Of a stretch of 7,425 nt of DNA, positions 1 through 5,927 are shown in pieces. Origin of the DNA: Tannerella sp. (GTDB taxonomy: Bacteria; Bacteroidota; Bacteroidia; Bacteroidales; Tannerellaceae). The notes beneath the pieces are model-generated. The model was given only the letters and a program-made list of their open reading frames with translations, made no database searches and was not told the origin of the DNA. Location of the stretch: positions 1 to 7,425 of the forward strand of contig JAITHS010000145.1 in the NCBI GenBank assembly GCA_031279875.1, read 5' to 3'. The translations under genes were made by a program, and so were the position numbers. The stretch's first letter is position 1; every line of letters starts with the position of its first letter.

Positions 1-2
1 CA

Positions 3-101
3 CGTCATTGCGAGGAACGAAGCAATCCAGAAATTACAGGATTGCAGGAGAGGCAGGATTTACAGGTTTTTATCTGGATTGCTTCGTTCCTCGCAATGAC
101 G
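3..101. repeat. Perfect 28-bp inverted repeat (REP/MITE-like hairpin)
   Basis: Bases 3-30 are the exact reverse complement of 74-101 (28 of 28), separated by a 43-base loop. The core of the left arm reads GTCATTGCGAGGAACGAAGC. The loop itself holds two similar TTACAGG-containing stretches (about 34-40 and 60-66). From general knowledge, sequences of the type 'CATTGCGAGG...CGAAGCAATCC' are dispersed intergenic repeats in many unrelated bacterial genomes, so this is probably one copy of a multi-copy family. No transposase or open reading frame lies inside. The element starts almost at the window edge and may extend upstream. It lies downstream of the hotdog gene's 3' end, so it could fold in a read-through transcript, but no T-tract marks it as a terminator. 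Confidence 0.85.
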
Positions 102-120
102 AATGCCCTGTACGTTAACA

Positions 121-136
121 TCCTCGCAATGACGTG
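121..136. repeat. Third, partial copy of the inverted-repeat arm
   Basis: TCCTCGCAATGACGTG at 121-136 is the exact reverse complement of bases 1-16. Its first 14 bases also repeat 88-101 directly. It pairs with the left arm two bases further out than the 74-101 arm does, so bases 1-16 could form either of two alternative hairpins. It looks like the remnant of a second element of the same family. Confidence 0.75.
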
Positions 137-204
137 GTACCGTCTGCTTTCTCCAAACCGCTTGCAGGGTTTAAAACCACTGCAAGGGTTTAGGGGTACC
201 GTCT
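136..204. repeat. GGTACCGTCT direct repeats flanking two AAACC...GGGTTT repeats
   Basis: GGTACCGTCT occurs at 136-145 and again at 195-204. Between them lie two adjacent 18-base units, 155-172 (AAACCGCTTGCAGGGTTT) and 174-191 (AAACCACTGCAAGGGTTT), which match at 14 of 18 positions and have inverted ends (AAACC / GGTTT). A third copy of the 18-base unit lies at 4904-4921, also followed by an ACCGTC sequence. No coding potential is visible. The function is unknown; a dispersed intergenic repeat family is the simplest reading. Confidence 0.65.
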
Positions 205-234
205 TTCCTTGATGCTGCGACTTTTAATTTGTTG

Positions 235-253
235 CCCCTCGTCCCCTCGTCCC
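235..253 (-). repeat. Tandem octamer GGGACGAG (about 2.4 units)
   Basis: Read on the minus strand, 253 down to 235 is GGGACGAG twice plus GGG. It directly follows the AGTTGAG heptamer tract, so two different short tandem repeats sit back to back downstream of the hotdog gene. Such tracts are prone to slippage. No function is inferred. Confidence 0.7.
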
Positions 254-281
254 CTCAACTCTCAACTCTCAACTCTCAACT
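254..281 (-). repeat. Tandem heptamer AGTTGAG x4 overlapping the stop codon
   Basis: Four perfect AGTTGAG units run on the minus strand from 281 to 254. The first two bases of the first unit are the last two bases of the hotdog gene's TAG stop (282-280). Because 7 is not a multiple of 3, the TGA inside each unit falls into all three forward frames every 21 bases. The tract has the same pattern as the AATTAAG tract that ends rsmE (7224-7248). Confidence 0.85.
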
Positions 282-714
282 ACTTCATCTCTGTCAGATA
301 AATTTTCAGTTCTCCTTCGGCGAGCATTTCGTCGTCTGAAACGACGTTAGCGCCGACTAATGTAAAATCAAAGATTTCTTGGCGTATAACGGCAGTAGTT
401 ACGAGCGTTTCACCGACACGCGGACAGCGATAAAAAGTCATTGATTTAAGCATCCCTATAAAACCTATTTTAATATCGCCGGAGCGGTCGGGCAGGGTCT
501 TTTCCTTGTAACCTTCGCGTGCGGCACAAGTTTGGGCTATATTTTCGATAAGTCCTGTTTCAGTCATAATCCCGTTGTGGCAGAATACATTATCATCGCG
601 CACGGTCAGTTCGGTTTTTGTTTGACACTCGTCATAATGCGTCAGGCGGTCAATCATAATGAAAGGCGCCTTTTGCGGCAGCAAGTCTGCTATTTCAAAG
701 AGTTGTAATGTCAT
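280..714 (-). CDS. ApeP-like hotdog-fold 3-hydroxyacyl-ACP dehydratase (COG4706 type)
   Basis: This 144-residue cytoplasmic protein has the look of a single hotdog domain. Residues 12-23 (LPQKAPFIMIDR) resemble the opening of FabZ-type dehydratases. The segment 'GLIENIAQTCAAREG' (54-68) matches the COG4706/ApeP pattern G-x-E-x-x-A-Q-x-x-A-A-x-x-G, with H46 and E57 as the likely catalytic pair. The classical FabZ GHFPG loop is absent. Known relatives dehydrate 3-hydroxyacyl-ACP in fatty-acid, aryl polyene or flexirubin synthesis. None of the ketosynthases, acyl carrier proteins or aromatase-type partners of such clusters is present here, so the substrate is open. The ATG at 714 overlaps the OPT gene's end by 20 bases and has GGAAG just upstream, which implies translational coupling. 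The TAG stop is formed partly by the heptamer repeat. Confidence is high for the fold and moderate for enzymatic activity. Confidence 0.8.
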   Translation of the reverse strand: MTLQLFEIADLLPQKAPFIMIDRLTHYDECQTKTELTVRDDNVFCHNGIMTETGLIENIAQTCAAREGYKEKTLPDRSGDIKIGFIGMLKSMTFYRCPRVGETLVTTAVIRQEIFDFTLVGANVVSDDEMLAEGELKIYLTEMK

Positions 715-2728
715 TCTTCCGTTTCAGTGGCGTTTTAATCATGAAATATGCCAAAACAATTACTATTGCTATGCCAATCAAATAGTTAGGATGATAGTTG
801 GCAGGGAAAATAATATCTGTCAGGAAGATGTTAAACACTGCGAAACTGGCTATCACTAATCCCATGAGCGCTTCTCCGGCTATCAGACCCGATGCAAGCA
901 AGGTACCGGTGTTTTCGACCGACTTTTCATCACTTTTACGCTTTTTGACGTACATGTCGAGAACGCCTTTTATCAAGCCGCCGACAAATATGGCAAACAC
1001 TGTTCCGAAAGGCAAATACATGCCTACAAATATCAGCATCGGGCTTTTAACGCTCATCAAAATGAACGCCATGCCGAGCAACATACCTGCAATAATCAGT
1101 ATCCACGTCATTTCGCCGCCTACAATGCCTTTCGACAGCATTGCCATCAGGCCTGCCTGCGGAGCGGGTAAATGCGGACTGCCGAAACCGCCCTCGTATG
1201 CCGGAGTAGCATGTTGACCGGCATTAATATCGCCCTGATTGAGCAGTATCAGAACGCCAAACATCACGACACCGGCAAGAATAACGCCTATGATGTCGCC
1301 TATTTGCATTTTCCACGGAGTACCGCCGAGCAGATGTCCTGCTTTGAGGTCTTGAAACATCTCGCCCGCTACCGCCGCCGCAACGCATACTATGGCTGCA
1401 ATGCCAAGCACAGCCGCTATTCCGCCGCTGCCGCCTGTTACGCCACATGCCACAAGCAGTATCGCCGTAACAACTAATGCCGTAAGCGTCAAACCGCTGA
1501 TAGGGTTGTTGCTGGAACCTATAATTCCGACTAAATAGCCCGACACTGCCGAAAAAAAGAATGCCAAAACTATCAGTATCGTCGCCGCTACAAGAGCTAC
1601 AAGAATTGATGTTTTAAAAATAAAATATGTAATGATAAACGTAAGAACGGCAGCGATGCAGATGCCGATAAGTACCCATGCCGATTTGAGGTCTTTCTCG
1701 GTACGCTCAACAGTATCACCGTCGGATTTGGCTGCTGCGCGTTTTAAATCTTTAACCGACCGTTTCAAACCCGTTATAAGGCTGGTACGCATCCGGTAGA
1801 GAGTGAAACATGCCGCTACCAACATGCCGCCGATAGCTATGATACGTACAATTTCTTTCCACACTGTCGTAGCGGCGGCGCTCCATGCTTCGGGCGAATC
1901 GGGCGCAAGTCCCGACGATAACGCTATCGAACCAACAAATTCTTCGCCCAGCAACATCAGCAGTATCGGCACCATCAGACCCCATGCCATCAAAGAGCCG
2001 CTGAAATTGAGCGATGCCAAACGCGGACCTATGATATATCCTACTCCAAGATATGCTGGACTTATCTCAAATCCGCTCAAATTGAAGCCGCCGGCAAGTT
2101 TAATCTTCGACGCAGTAGCCGTAATGCCGCCTTTAACGAAATACGTCCACTCGGTAGCAAACAGTTTCAGCGAGCCGCCAACCTTAATAATTGCGCCTGC
2201 CAGCATCGCCAAAAAGAGATATTTGGAACCGCCGCTGCCACTCTGTCCCGACTTGTGAATTTCGGCTGCTGCAACGCTTTCTGGAAACGGCAATTCTTTG
2301 TCTTCTACCATTACCCGACGCAAAAGCGCTACAAAAAGTACTCCCAGAGCGCCTCCGGTAATGAGTATCAGCGATGCAGTGATGTAACTGCTCAACGAAC
2401 CGAACTCTTCGCCGCCCCATACTCCGGCAATATAAAAGGCGGGTAAAGTAAAGATAGCACCGGCAGCAACCGATTCTCCGATAGAACCGACTGTTCTGGT
2501 GAAATTTTCTTCCAACAGGCTACCTCTAAAAAAACGCAGCACTGCCATACCGATAACTGCAGCAGGATATGTAGCCGCAATAGTCATACCGGCTTTAAGA
2601 CCCAGATACGCATTAGCAGCGCCAAGAACGACCGCCAATATCAGTCCGATGATTAAAGCCCTGACTGTAAATTCTTTCATGTCGGTCTTGCCGGATACGA
2701 AAGGTTTGTGATTTTTGTTTTCAGTCAT
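695..2728 (-). CDS. OPT-family oligopeptide (or metal-chelate) transporter
   Basis: An integral membrane protein of 677 residues with roughly 14-15 hydrophobic segments. Positions below count from the upstream ATG at 2755. OPT-superfamily hallmarks appear in the usual order: 'LGLKAGMTIAATYPAAVIG' (51-69), 'RTVGSIGESVAAGAIFTLPA' (87-106), 'LPFPESVAAAEI' (155-166), 'GIIGSSNNPISGL' (410-422), 'FQDLKAGHLLGGTPWKMQ' (467-484) and 'LPFGTVFAIFVGGLI' (581-595). The family imports oligopeptides or metal-siderophore complexes using the proton gradient; the sequence does not say which. I chose the ATG at 2728 (MTENKNHKPF) because the longer start at 2755 falls inside a TAnnTTTG promoter box at 2753-2760. 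Residues 330-357 are a charged cytoplasmic loop. The gene lies 90 bases after dnaG, behind a hairpin, and its end overlaps the hotdog gene, so the two are probably co-transcribed. Confidence 0.92.
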   Translation of the reverse strand: MTENKNHKPFVSGKTDMKEFTVRALIIGLILAVVLGAANAYLGLKAGMTIAATYPAAVIGMAVLRFFRGSLLEENFTRTVGSIGESVAAGAIFTLPAFYIAGVWGGEEFGSLSSYITASLILITGGALGVLFVALLRRVMVEDKELPFPESVAAAEIHKSGQSGSGGSKYLFLAMLAGAIIKVGGSLKLFATEWTYFVKGGITATASKIKLAGGFNLSGFEISPAYLGVGYIIGPRLASLNFSGSLMAWGLMVPILLMLLGEEFVGSIALSSGLAPDSPEAWSAAATTVWKEIVRIIAIGGMLVAACFTLYRMRTSLITGLKRSVKDLKRAAAKSDGDTVERTEKDLKSAWVLIGICIAAVLTFIITYFIFKTSILVALVAATILIVLAFFFSAVSGYLVGIIGSSNNPISGLTLTALVVTAILLVACGVTGGSGGIAAVLGIAAIVCVAAAVAGEMFQDLKAGHLLGGTPWKMQIGDIIGVILAGVVMFGVLILLNQGDINAGQHATPAYEGGFGSPHLPAPQAGLMAMLSKGIVGGEMTWILIIAGMLLGMAFILMSVKSPMLIFVGMYLPFGTVFAIFVGGLIKGVLDMYVKKRKSDEKSVENTGTLLASGLIAGEALMGLVIASFAVFNIFLTDIIFPANYHPNYLIGIAIVIVLAYFMIKTPLKRKNDITTL

Positions 2729-2752
2729 ATTATTTAGATATTTTAAACGCCG

Positions 2753-2760
2753 CAAAGGTA
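2753..2760 (-). promoter_or_regulatory. Putative Bacteroidota promoter -7 box for the OPT gene (TACCTTTG)
   Basis: On the minus strand, 2760 to 2753 reads TACCTTTG, a full match to TAnnTTTG. No clear TTTG -33 element is visible at the usual spacing; the upstream bases are T-rich. It would start transcription around 2745, about 17 bases before the ATG at 2728, which excludes the in-frame ATG at 2755. Confidence 0.55.
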
Positions 2761-2786
2761 CAAAAAAATTAAGAAATAAAACTATT

Positions 2787-2819
2787 GGGAACCTCGAAAA
2801 ATTGTTTTTGGAGGTTCCC
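2787..2819 (-). terminator. Hairpin after dnaG, probable intrinsic terminator
   Basis: GGGAACCTC (2787-2795) pairs perfectly with GAGGTTCCC (2811-2819). After one mismatch an inner stem of five A-T pairs (2797-2801 with 2805-2809) closes on a three-base loop. On the minus strand the stem begins at the last base of the dnaG TAG stop, and a T-rich stretch follows (AATAGTTTTATTTC). The run of T is interrupted, so termination may be partial. Confidence 0.6.
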
Positions 2820-4852
2820 TATATTTTGACTCCGGAAATAATTCTGTATCCGACATGTTTGCTCAATTTGCTCATCAAACGTTCATATTTGATGCGTTCT
2901 TTCAGCAGCATGGTTATTTGGTCTTCGTCGTTATCGCCTACAATGCGTCGGATGCTTTCGTTGATGCTTTCGATTTTCATCTTTACAAAAGCGTTTTTCA
3001 TCGTAAAGACGTCGTGAACAACCCACTGTTCGAGTTGTTTGCGTTCTTCGTCGCGTTTTCTCATAACAAACAGATTGCGTTCTTCTTCCGACGCCGTATC
3101 GTGCAACTCGTCGGGTAACGCTTTAGGGTCTTGAAAAAATCTGCTCAAACGGTATCTGTTGCTTACGGTATCGGCAGCCAGTTTAGCAACGTCTTGGTCG
3201 GTATGGGCAAGGAAAAAGCGTTCGGCATTGAAATCATTATCTTCGCATTGTTCTAAACACTCTTCCAAAATCTGCCGATAGAGCGGCGTGGCTATCTCTA
3301 CGCTGTCTTCTTTGAGTTCGCTATCGATATATTTTACTACTTTGATAGGCTGCGGGTCGGTAAAAATTTCGCGTTCGCCGAAGCGTATCACATAACTCAA
3401 CAGCATATACTCATATCGTTTGAGCGGTGAAGGCTCGGCTTCTATCGCTGTTTTGTTATGTTCGGATTGTTCTTCGTCGGAAGGCATTACGGCATTTTCG
3501 GAATTATCTTCCGGAACCTGTTTTTGAGCGTTAAAAAGTCGTATCGGTCTGCGCGCCCGCAGTTCGTTGACTGTTTTGACGAGCGTTTCTTCGCTTACAT
3601 CAAGCGTCTGGCTACATTCTTTGATATAGACTGAGCGAATAATGGCGTCGGGGATGACGGATACCGATTCCATGATGTCTTTTATCAGCGAGGCTTTTTT
3701 GAGCGGGTCTGTCGATGCGTTGCGCATCATGTAGGCGGTTTTGAACTTGATAAAATCCGTTTCATGTTCTTTGATATAGAGATTCAGGTCGAAAGAATTA
3801 TTTTTACGTGCAAACGAATCCGGGTCTTCGCCTTCCGGCAGCGACACTATCCTGACGTTGAAACCCTCTTCGAGAAATAGGTTGATATCTTTGTTTGTGG
3901 CTTTTCTGCCTGCATTATCGCCGTCGTTAAGCAGCGTGATATTGGCGGTAAAACGGTGTATGAGGCGCACTTGTTCCTTTGTCAGCGACGTGCCGCAGGG
4001 GGCTACGATATTTTCAATACCGCTCTGGAACATTGATATTACGTCGGTATAACCTTCTACAAGAAAGCATTTGTCGGCTTTGGCAATAGCTTGCTTGGCA
4101 AAAAAAATGCCGTATAATTCGTAACTTTTGTGATATATTTCGCTTTCCGACGAGTTAAGATATTTGGCTACCTTATCGTTTTTGCCCAAAATACGCGCTC
4201 CGAAAGCCACTACTTTGCCGCTGACCGAAAGTATCGGGAATATGACGCGCCCGCGAAAAGGGTCGCTCATAGTACCGTCTTCGCGTTGTTTTATCAGTCC
4301 CGTTTTAAGCAGATAGTCTTCTTTATAACCTTCCGACGTAAGGGTTTTGTAGAGGTCGTCGCGTTTGTTGAGACTGTATCCGAGCATAAATTTACGGACG
4401 GTTTCTTCCCTGAAACCACGCTCAATGAAGTACGACATTCCGACGGTACGACCTTCGTCATGTTCAAATAGTCTGGAAGTGAAGTGTTTTTGAGCGCGGC
4501 TGCTTACTATCAACATGCTTTCGCGGTCTTTGTCGGCTTGTTTCTCGTCGTCGGTTAGTTCTCGCTCGGTAACAGCAATACCAAACTTCTTCGCCAAATA
4601 TTTAAGTGCCTCATAATAAGACAGTTTTTCATGTTTCATCACAAACTGAACCGGACCGCCGCCTTCGCCGCAGGCAAAACATTTGAAGATGTTTTTCGAC
4701 GGCGTAACCATCAGCGACGGCGTTTTATCATTATGAAACGGACACAATCCGACATAACTTACGCCTTTTTTTCTCAAAGAAATAAAATCCGACACTACAT
4801 CAAATATGTTTGCAGCGCCGAAAATCTTATCTACTGTCGATTTGTCTATCAT
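2819..4852 (-). CDS. dnaG: DNA primase DnaG
   Basis: DnaG makes the short RNA primers for replication at the fork, together with the DnaB helicase. Positions below count from the upstream ATG at 4885; subtract 11 for the chosen start. The N-terminal CHC2 zinc-binding domain has C48, H51, C69 and C72 in 'CPFH' and 'CFAC'. The RNA-polymerase-like core includes 'RGRVIFPI' (211-218). The Toprim domain shows EGYTDV (277-282) and the metal-binding DGD (321-323), followed by EGEDPDSF (351-358). An acidic, low-complexity linker (about 455-485) leads to the C-terminal helicase-interaction region (about 490-688). At 677 residues it is longer than E. coli DnaG (581). I chose ATG 4852 (MIDKSTVDKIF, the usual DnaG start) because a TAnnTTTG box at 4883-4890 places transcription start after the ATG at 4885. 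All key residues are intact. Confidence 0.97.
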   Translation of the reverse strand: MIDKSTVDKIFGAANIFDVVSDFISLRKKGVSYVGLCPFHNDKTPSLMVTPSKNIFKCFACGEGGGPVQFVMKHEKLSYYEALKYLAKKFGIAVTERELTDDEKQADKDRESMLIVSSRAQKHFTSRLFEHDEGRTVGMSYFIERGFREETVRKFMLGYSLNKRDDLYKTLTSEGYKEDYLLKTGLIKQREDGTMSDPFRGRVIFPILSVSGKVVAFGARILGKNDKVAKYLNSSESEIYHKSYELYGIFFAKQAIAKADKCFLVEGYTDVISMFQSGIENIVAPCGTSLTKEQVRLIHRFTANITLLNDGDNAGRKATNKDINLFLEEGFNVRIVSLPEGEDPDSFARKNNSFDLNLYIKEHETDFIKFKTAYMMRNASTDPLKKASLIKDIMESVSVIPDAIIRSVYIKECSQTLDVSEETLVKTVNELRARRPIRLFNAQKQVPEDNSENAVMPSDEEQSEHNKTAIEAEPSPLKRYEYMLLSYVIRFGEREIFTDPQPIKVVKYIDSELKEDSVEIATPLYRQILEECLEQCEDNDFNAERFFLAHTDQDVAKLAADTVSNRYRLSRFFQDPKALPDELHDTASEEERNLFVMRKRDEERKQLEQWVVHDVFTMKNAFVKMKIESINESIRRIVGDNDEDQITMLLKERIKYERLMSKLSKHVGYRIISGVKI

Positions 4853-4882
4853 TGCGGGTCTGATTTTCTGATTTACGAAGTG

Positions 4883-4890
4883 CAAAATTA
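4883..4890 (-). promoter_or_regulatory. Putative Bacteroidota promoter -7 box for dnaG (TAATTTTG)
   Basis: Minus strand 4890 to 4883 reads TAATTTTG, a full match to TAnnTTTG, 30 bases before the ATG at 4852. A TTG about 22 bases further upstream, inside the AAACC...GGGTTT repeat (its complement reads CCCTTGTAG), could serve as a weak -33 element. If so, the repeat is part of this promoter. Confidence 0.6.
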
Positions 4891-4903
4891 CAAAAAAATT
4901 ATG

Positions 4904-4921
4904 AAACCGCTACAAGGGTTT
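4904..4921. repeat. Third copy of the AAACC...GGGTTT repeat
   Basis: AAACCGCTACAAGGGTTT matches the unit at 174-191 at 16 of 18 positions. It is followed by GGGTTTCC and, 29 bases after the unit ends, by GGTATATACCGTC (4951-4963). The copy at 174-191 is followed by GGTACCGTC. It lies just upstream of the dnaG promoter box. Confidence 0.6.
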
Positions 4922-5018
4922 GGGTTTCCGAGCAGAAGAATAGTGCAAAAGGTATATACCGTCATTATTTTTCGTTTGATTTTATAATATTTTTCGGATT
5001 GTTACGTTTATTAATAAT

Positions 5019-5927
5019 ATGAAAAAACTTCTTAACATCTTGTTGCTTGCGGCATCACTGTCGGAGTGCTTTGCGCAGAGCCATGACAGCCTTATTATGC
5101 GTCTGATGCCGGATATTCCGACTTCAATCACAGTCGTGTCTGACCGTGCGGACTATCTCGCCAAGCATTTCTGGGACAAGTTCGACTTTGCCGATACTGC
5201 AACAATGCTCAAAGACAACCTGTTAGAGCGTTATTTTACCGAATATCTTGACGTACTGAATCTTACATCGGGAAAAGAAACGTCCGACATCATGATTACG
5301 TTGATAAAAAAATCCGAAAAAGAGCCGTTAGCGTTCAACAAGTTGCTTGAAATAGCTCCGCGTTACCTCTACAATGCCGAATCGCCTTTTAAGGATGAGG
5401 AAAAACTTATCCCTGTACTGCAATATGCGGTTGGTTCATCGTTGCTCGGTGAGTATGAGCAGATTAGACCTCGTTTCATGCTTGATATGATGTTGAAAAA
5501 CAGGGTAGGAGAGAAAGCGACCGATTTTGAATACACTCTTGTTGATGGCGAGAAATCATCATTATATTCTATATCAGCCGATTATACGATACTTTTTTTC
5601 AAAGACCCACACTGCGACGATTGCAGGGCATTGACAAAACAACTGATTGTATCACCTTCTATTAATGGTTTAATCGGCAAAGGCAGTCTGAAAATTCTTG
5701 CGTTATACACCCTTGACGACGTCGAAGCGTGGAAAAAACATGCGTCGGAAGTGTTACATTCGTGGATTTACGCTCACAATGCCGACGGCGCTATTCTCAA
5801 CGATATACTGTATGACGTTAAACATTATCCTACTCTCTATTTACTTGATAAAGAGAAGAAAGTGGCGCTGAAAGATACATCGATACAACAAATAGAAGAA
5901 TATCTAAATAAAGTATATGGAAGATAA
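5019..5927 (+). CDS. Exported DUF5106 / thioredoxin-like protein
   Basis: A 302-residue protein, probably periplasmic. Residues 1-19 (MKKLLNILLLAASLSECFA) form a signal peptide with a likely signal peptidase I cut before Q20. The Cys at 17 has Glu before it, which argues against a lipoprotein. Residues about 25-155 are helical and polar and fit the DUF5106 region found before thioredoxin domains in Bacteroidota. Residues about 163-300 are a thioredoxin-like domain with the redox pair C199-D-D-C202 ('DPHCDDCRAL') and the cis-proline at P271 ('YPTLYLLDKE'). A role in disulfide reduction or exchange outside the cytoplasm is inferred from family and location. The acidic CDDC centre is unlike the common CGPC or CPHC. 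The gene is first in an operon and overlaps the nuclease gene by 11 bases. No strong Shine-Dalgarno precedes its ATG. The DUF5106 assignment is from memory of the family and is moderately sure; the thioredoxin fold is surer. Confidence 0.82.
   Translation: MKKLLNILLLAASLSECFAQSHDSLIMRLMPDIPTSITVVSDRADYLAKHFWDKFDFADTATMLKDNLLERYFTEYLDVLNLTSGKETSDIMITLIKKSEKEPLAFNKLLEIAPRYLYNAESPFKDEEKLIPVLQYAVGSSLLGEYEQIRPRFMLDMMLKNRVGEKATDFEYTLVDGEKSSLYSISADYTILFFKDPHCDDCRALTKQLIVSPSINGLIGKGSLKILALYTLDDVEAWKKHASEVLHSWIYAHNADGAILNDILYDVKHYPTLYLLDKEKKVALKDTSIQQIEEYLNKVYGR

Larger units (their letters stand above)
4853..5018. other. Divergent intergenic region between dnaG and the DUF5106 operon
   Basis: This 166-base gap must hold promoters for both directions. 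The dnaG box is clear (4883-4890). For the plus-strand operon I see only an imperfect candidate, TACGTTTA at 5003-5010, with TTTG at 4975-4978 too far upstream for a confident pair. The middle carries an 18-base AAACC...GGGTTT repeat and the palindrome GGTATATACC (4951-4960) followed by GTC, echoing GGTACCGTC near the start of the window. Confidence 0.6.

Noticed and set aside
1..136. CRISPR-like array from the repeated arms
   Set aside because: Copies are in opposite orientations, unequal in length and without regular spacers; no cas gene is nearby.
205..234. Possible regulatory or RNA element between the repeat blocks
   Set aside because: No hairpin, promoter box or open frame could be supported in this short stretch.
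280..714. FabZ as the identity of the hotdog gene
   Set aside because: The GHFPG loop is missing and the His-Glu spacing is shorter; the G-x-E-x-x-A-Q-x-x-A-A pattern fits COG4706/ApeP better.
798..1217. Plus-strand open frame of 139 codons opposite the OPT gene, and similar long frames opposite dnaG and rsmE
   Set aside because: They lie antisense to genes with clear family motifs, show no recognisable domain, and follow the codon periodicity of the real gene on the other strand.
4975..5010. TTTG (4975-4978) with TACGTTTA (5003-5010) as promoter of the plus-strand operon
   Set aside because: The box has a mismatch, the spacing is long, and transcription would start almost at the ATG; listed only as a candidate inside the intergenic entry.
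5019..5078. Lipoprotein signal in the DUF5106 protein at Cys17
   Set aside because: The residues before it are L-S-E; glutamate at -1 does not fit a lipobox, while CFA|Q fits signal peptidase I.
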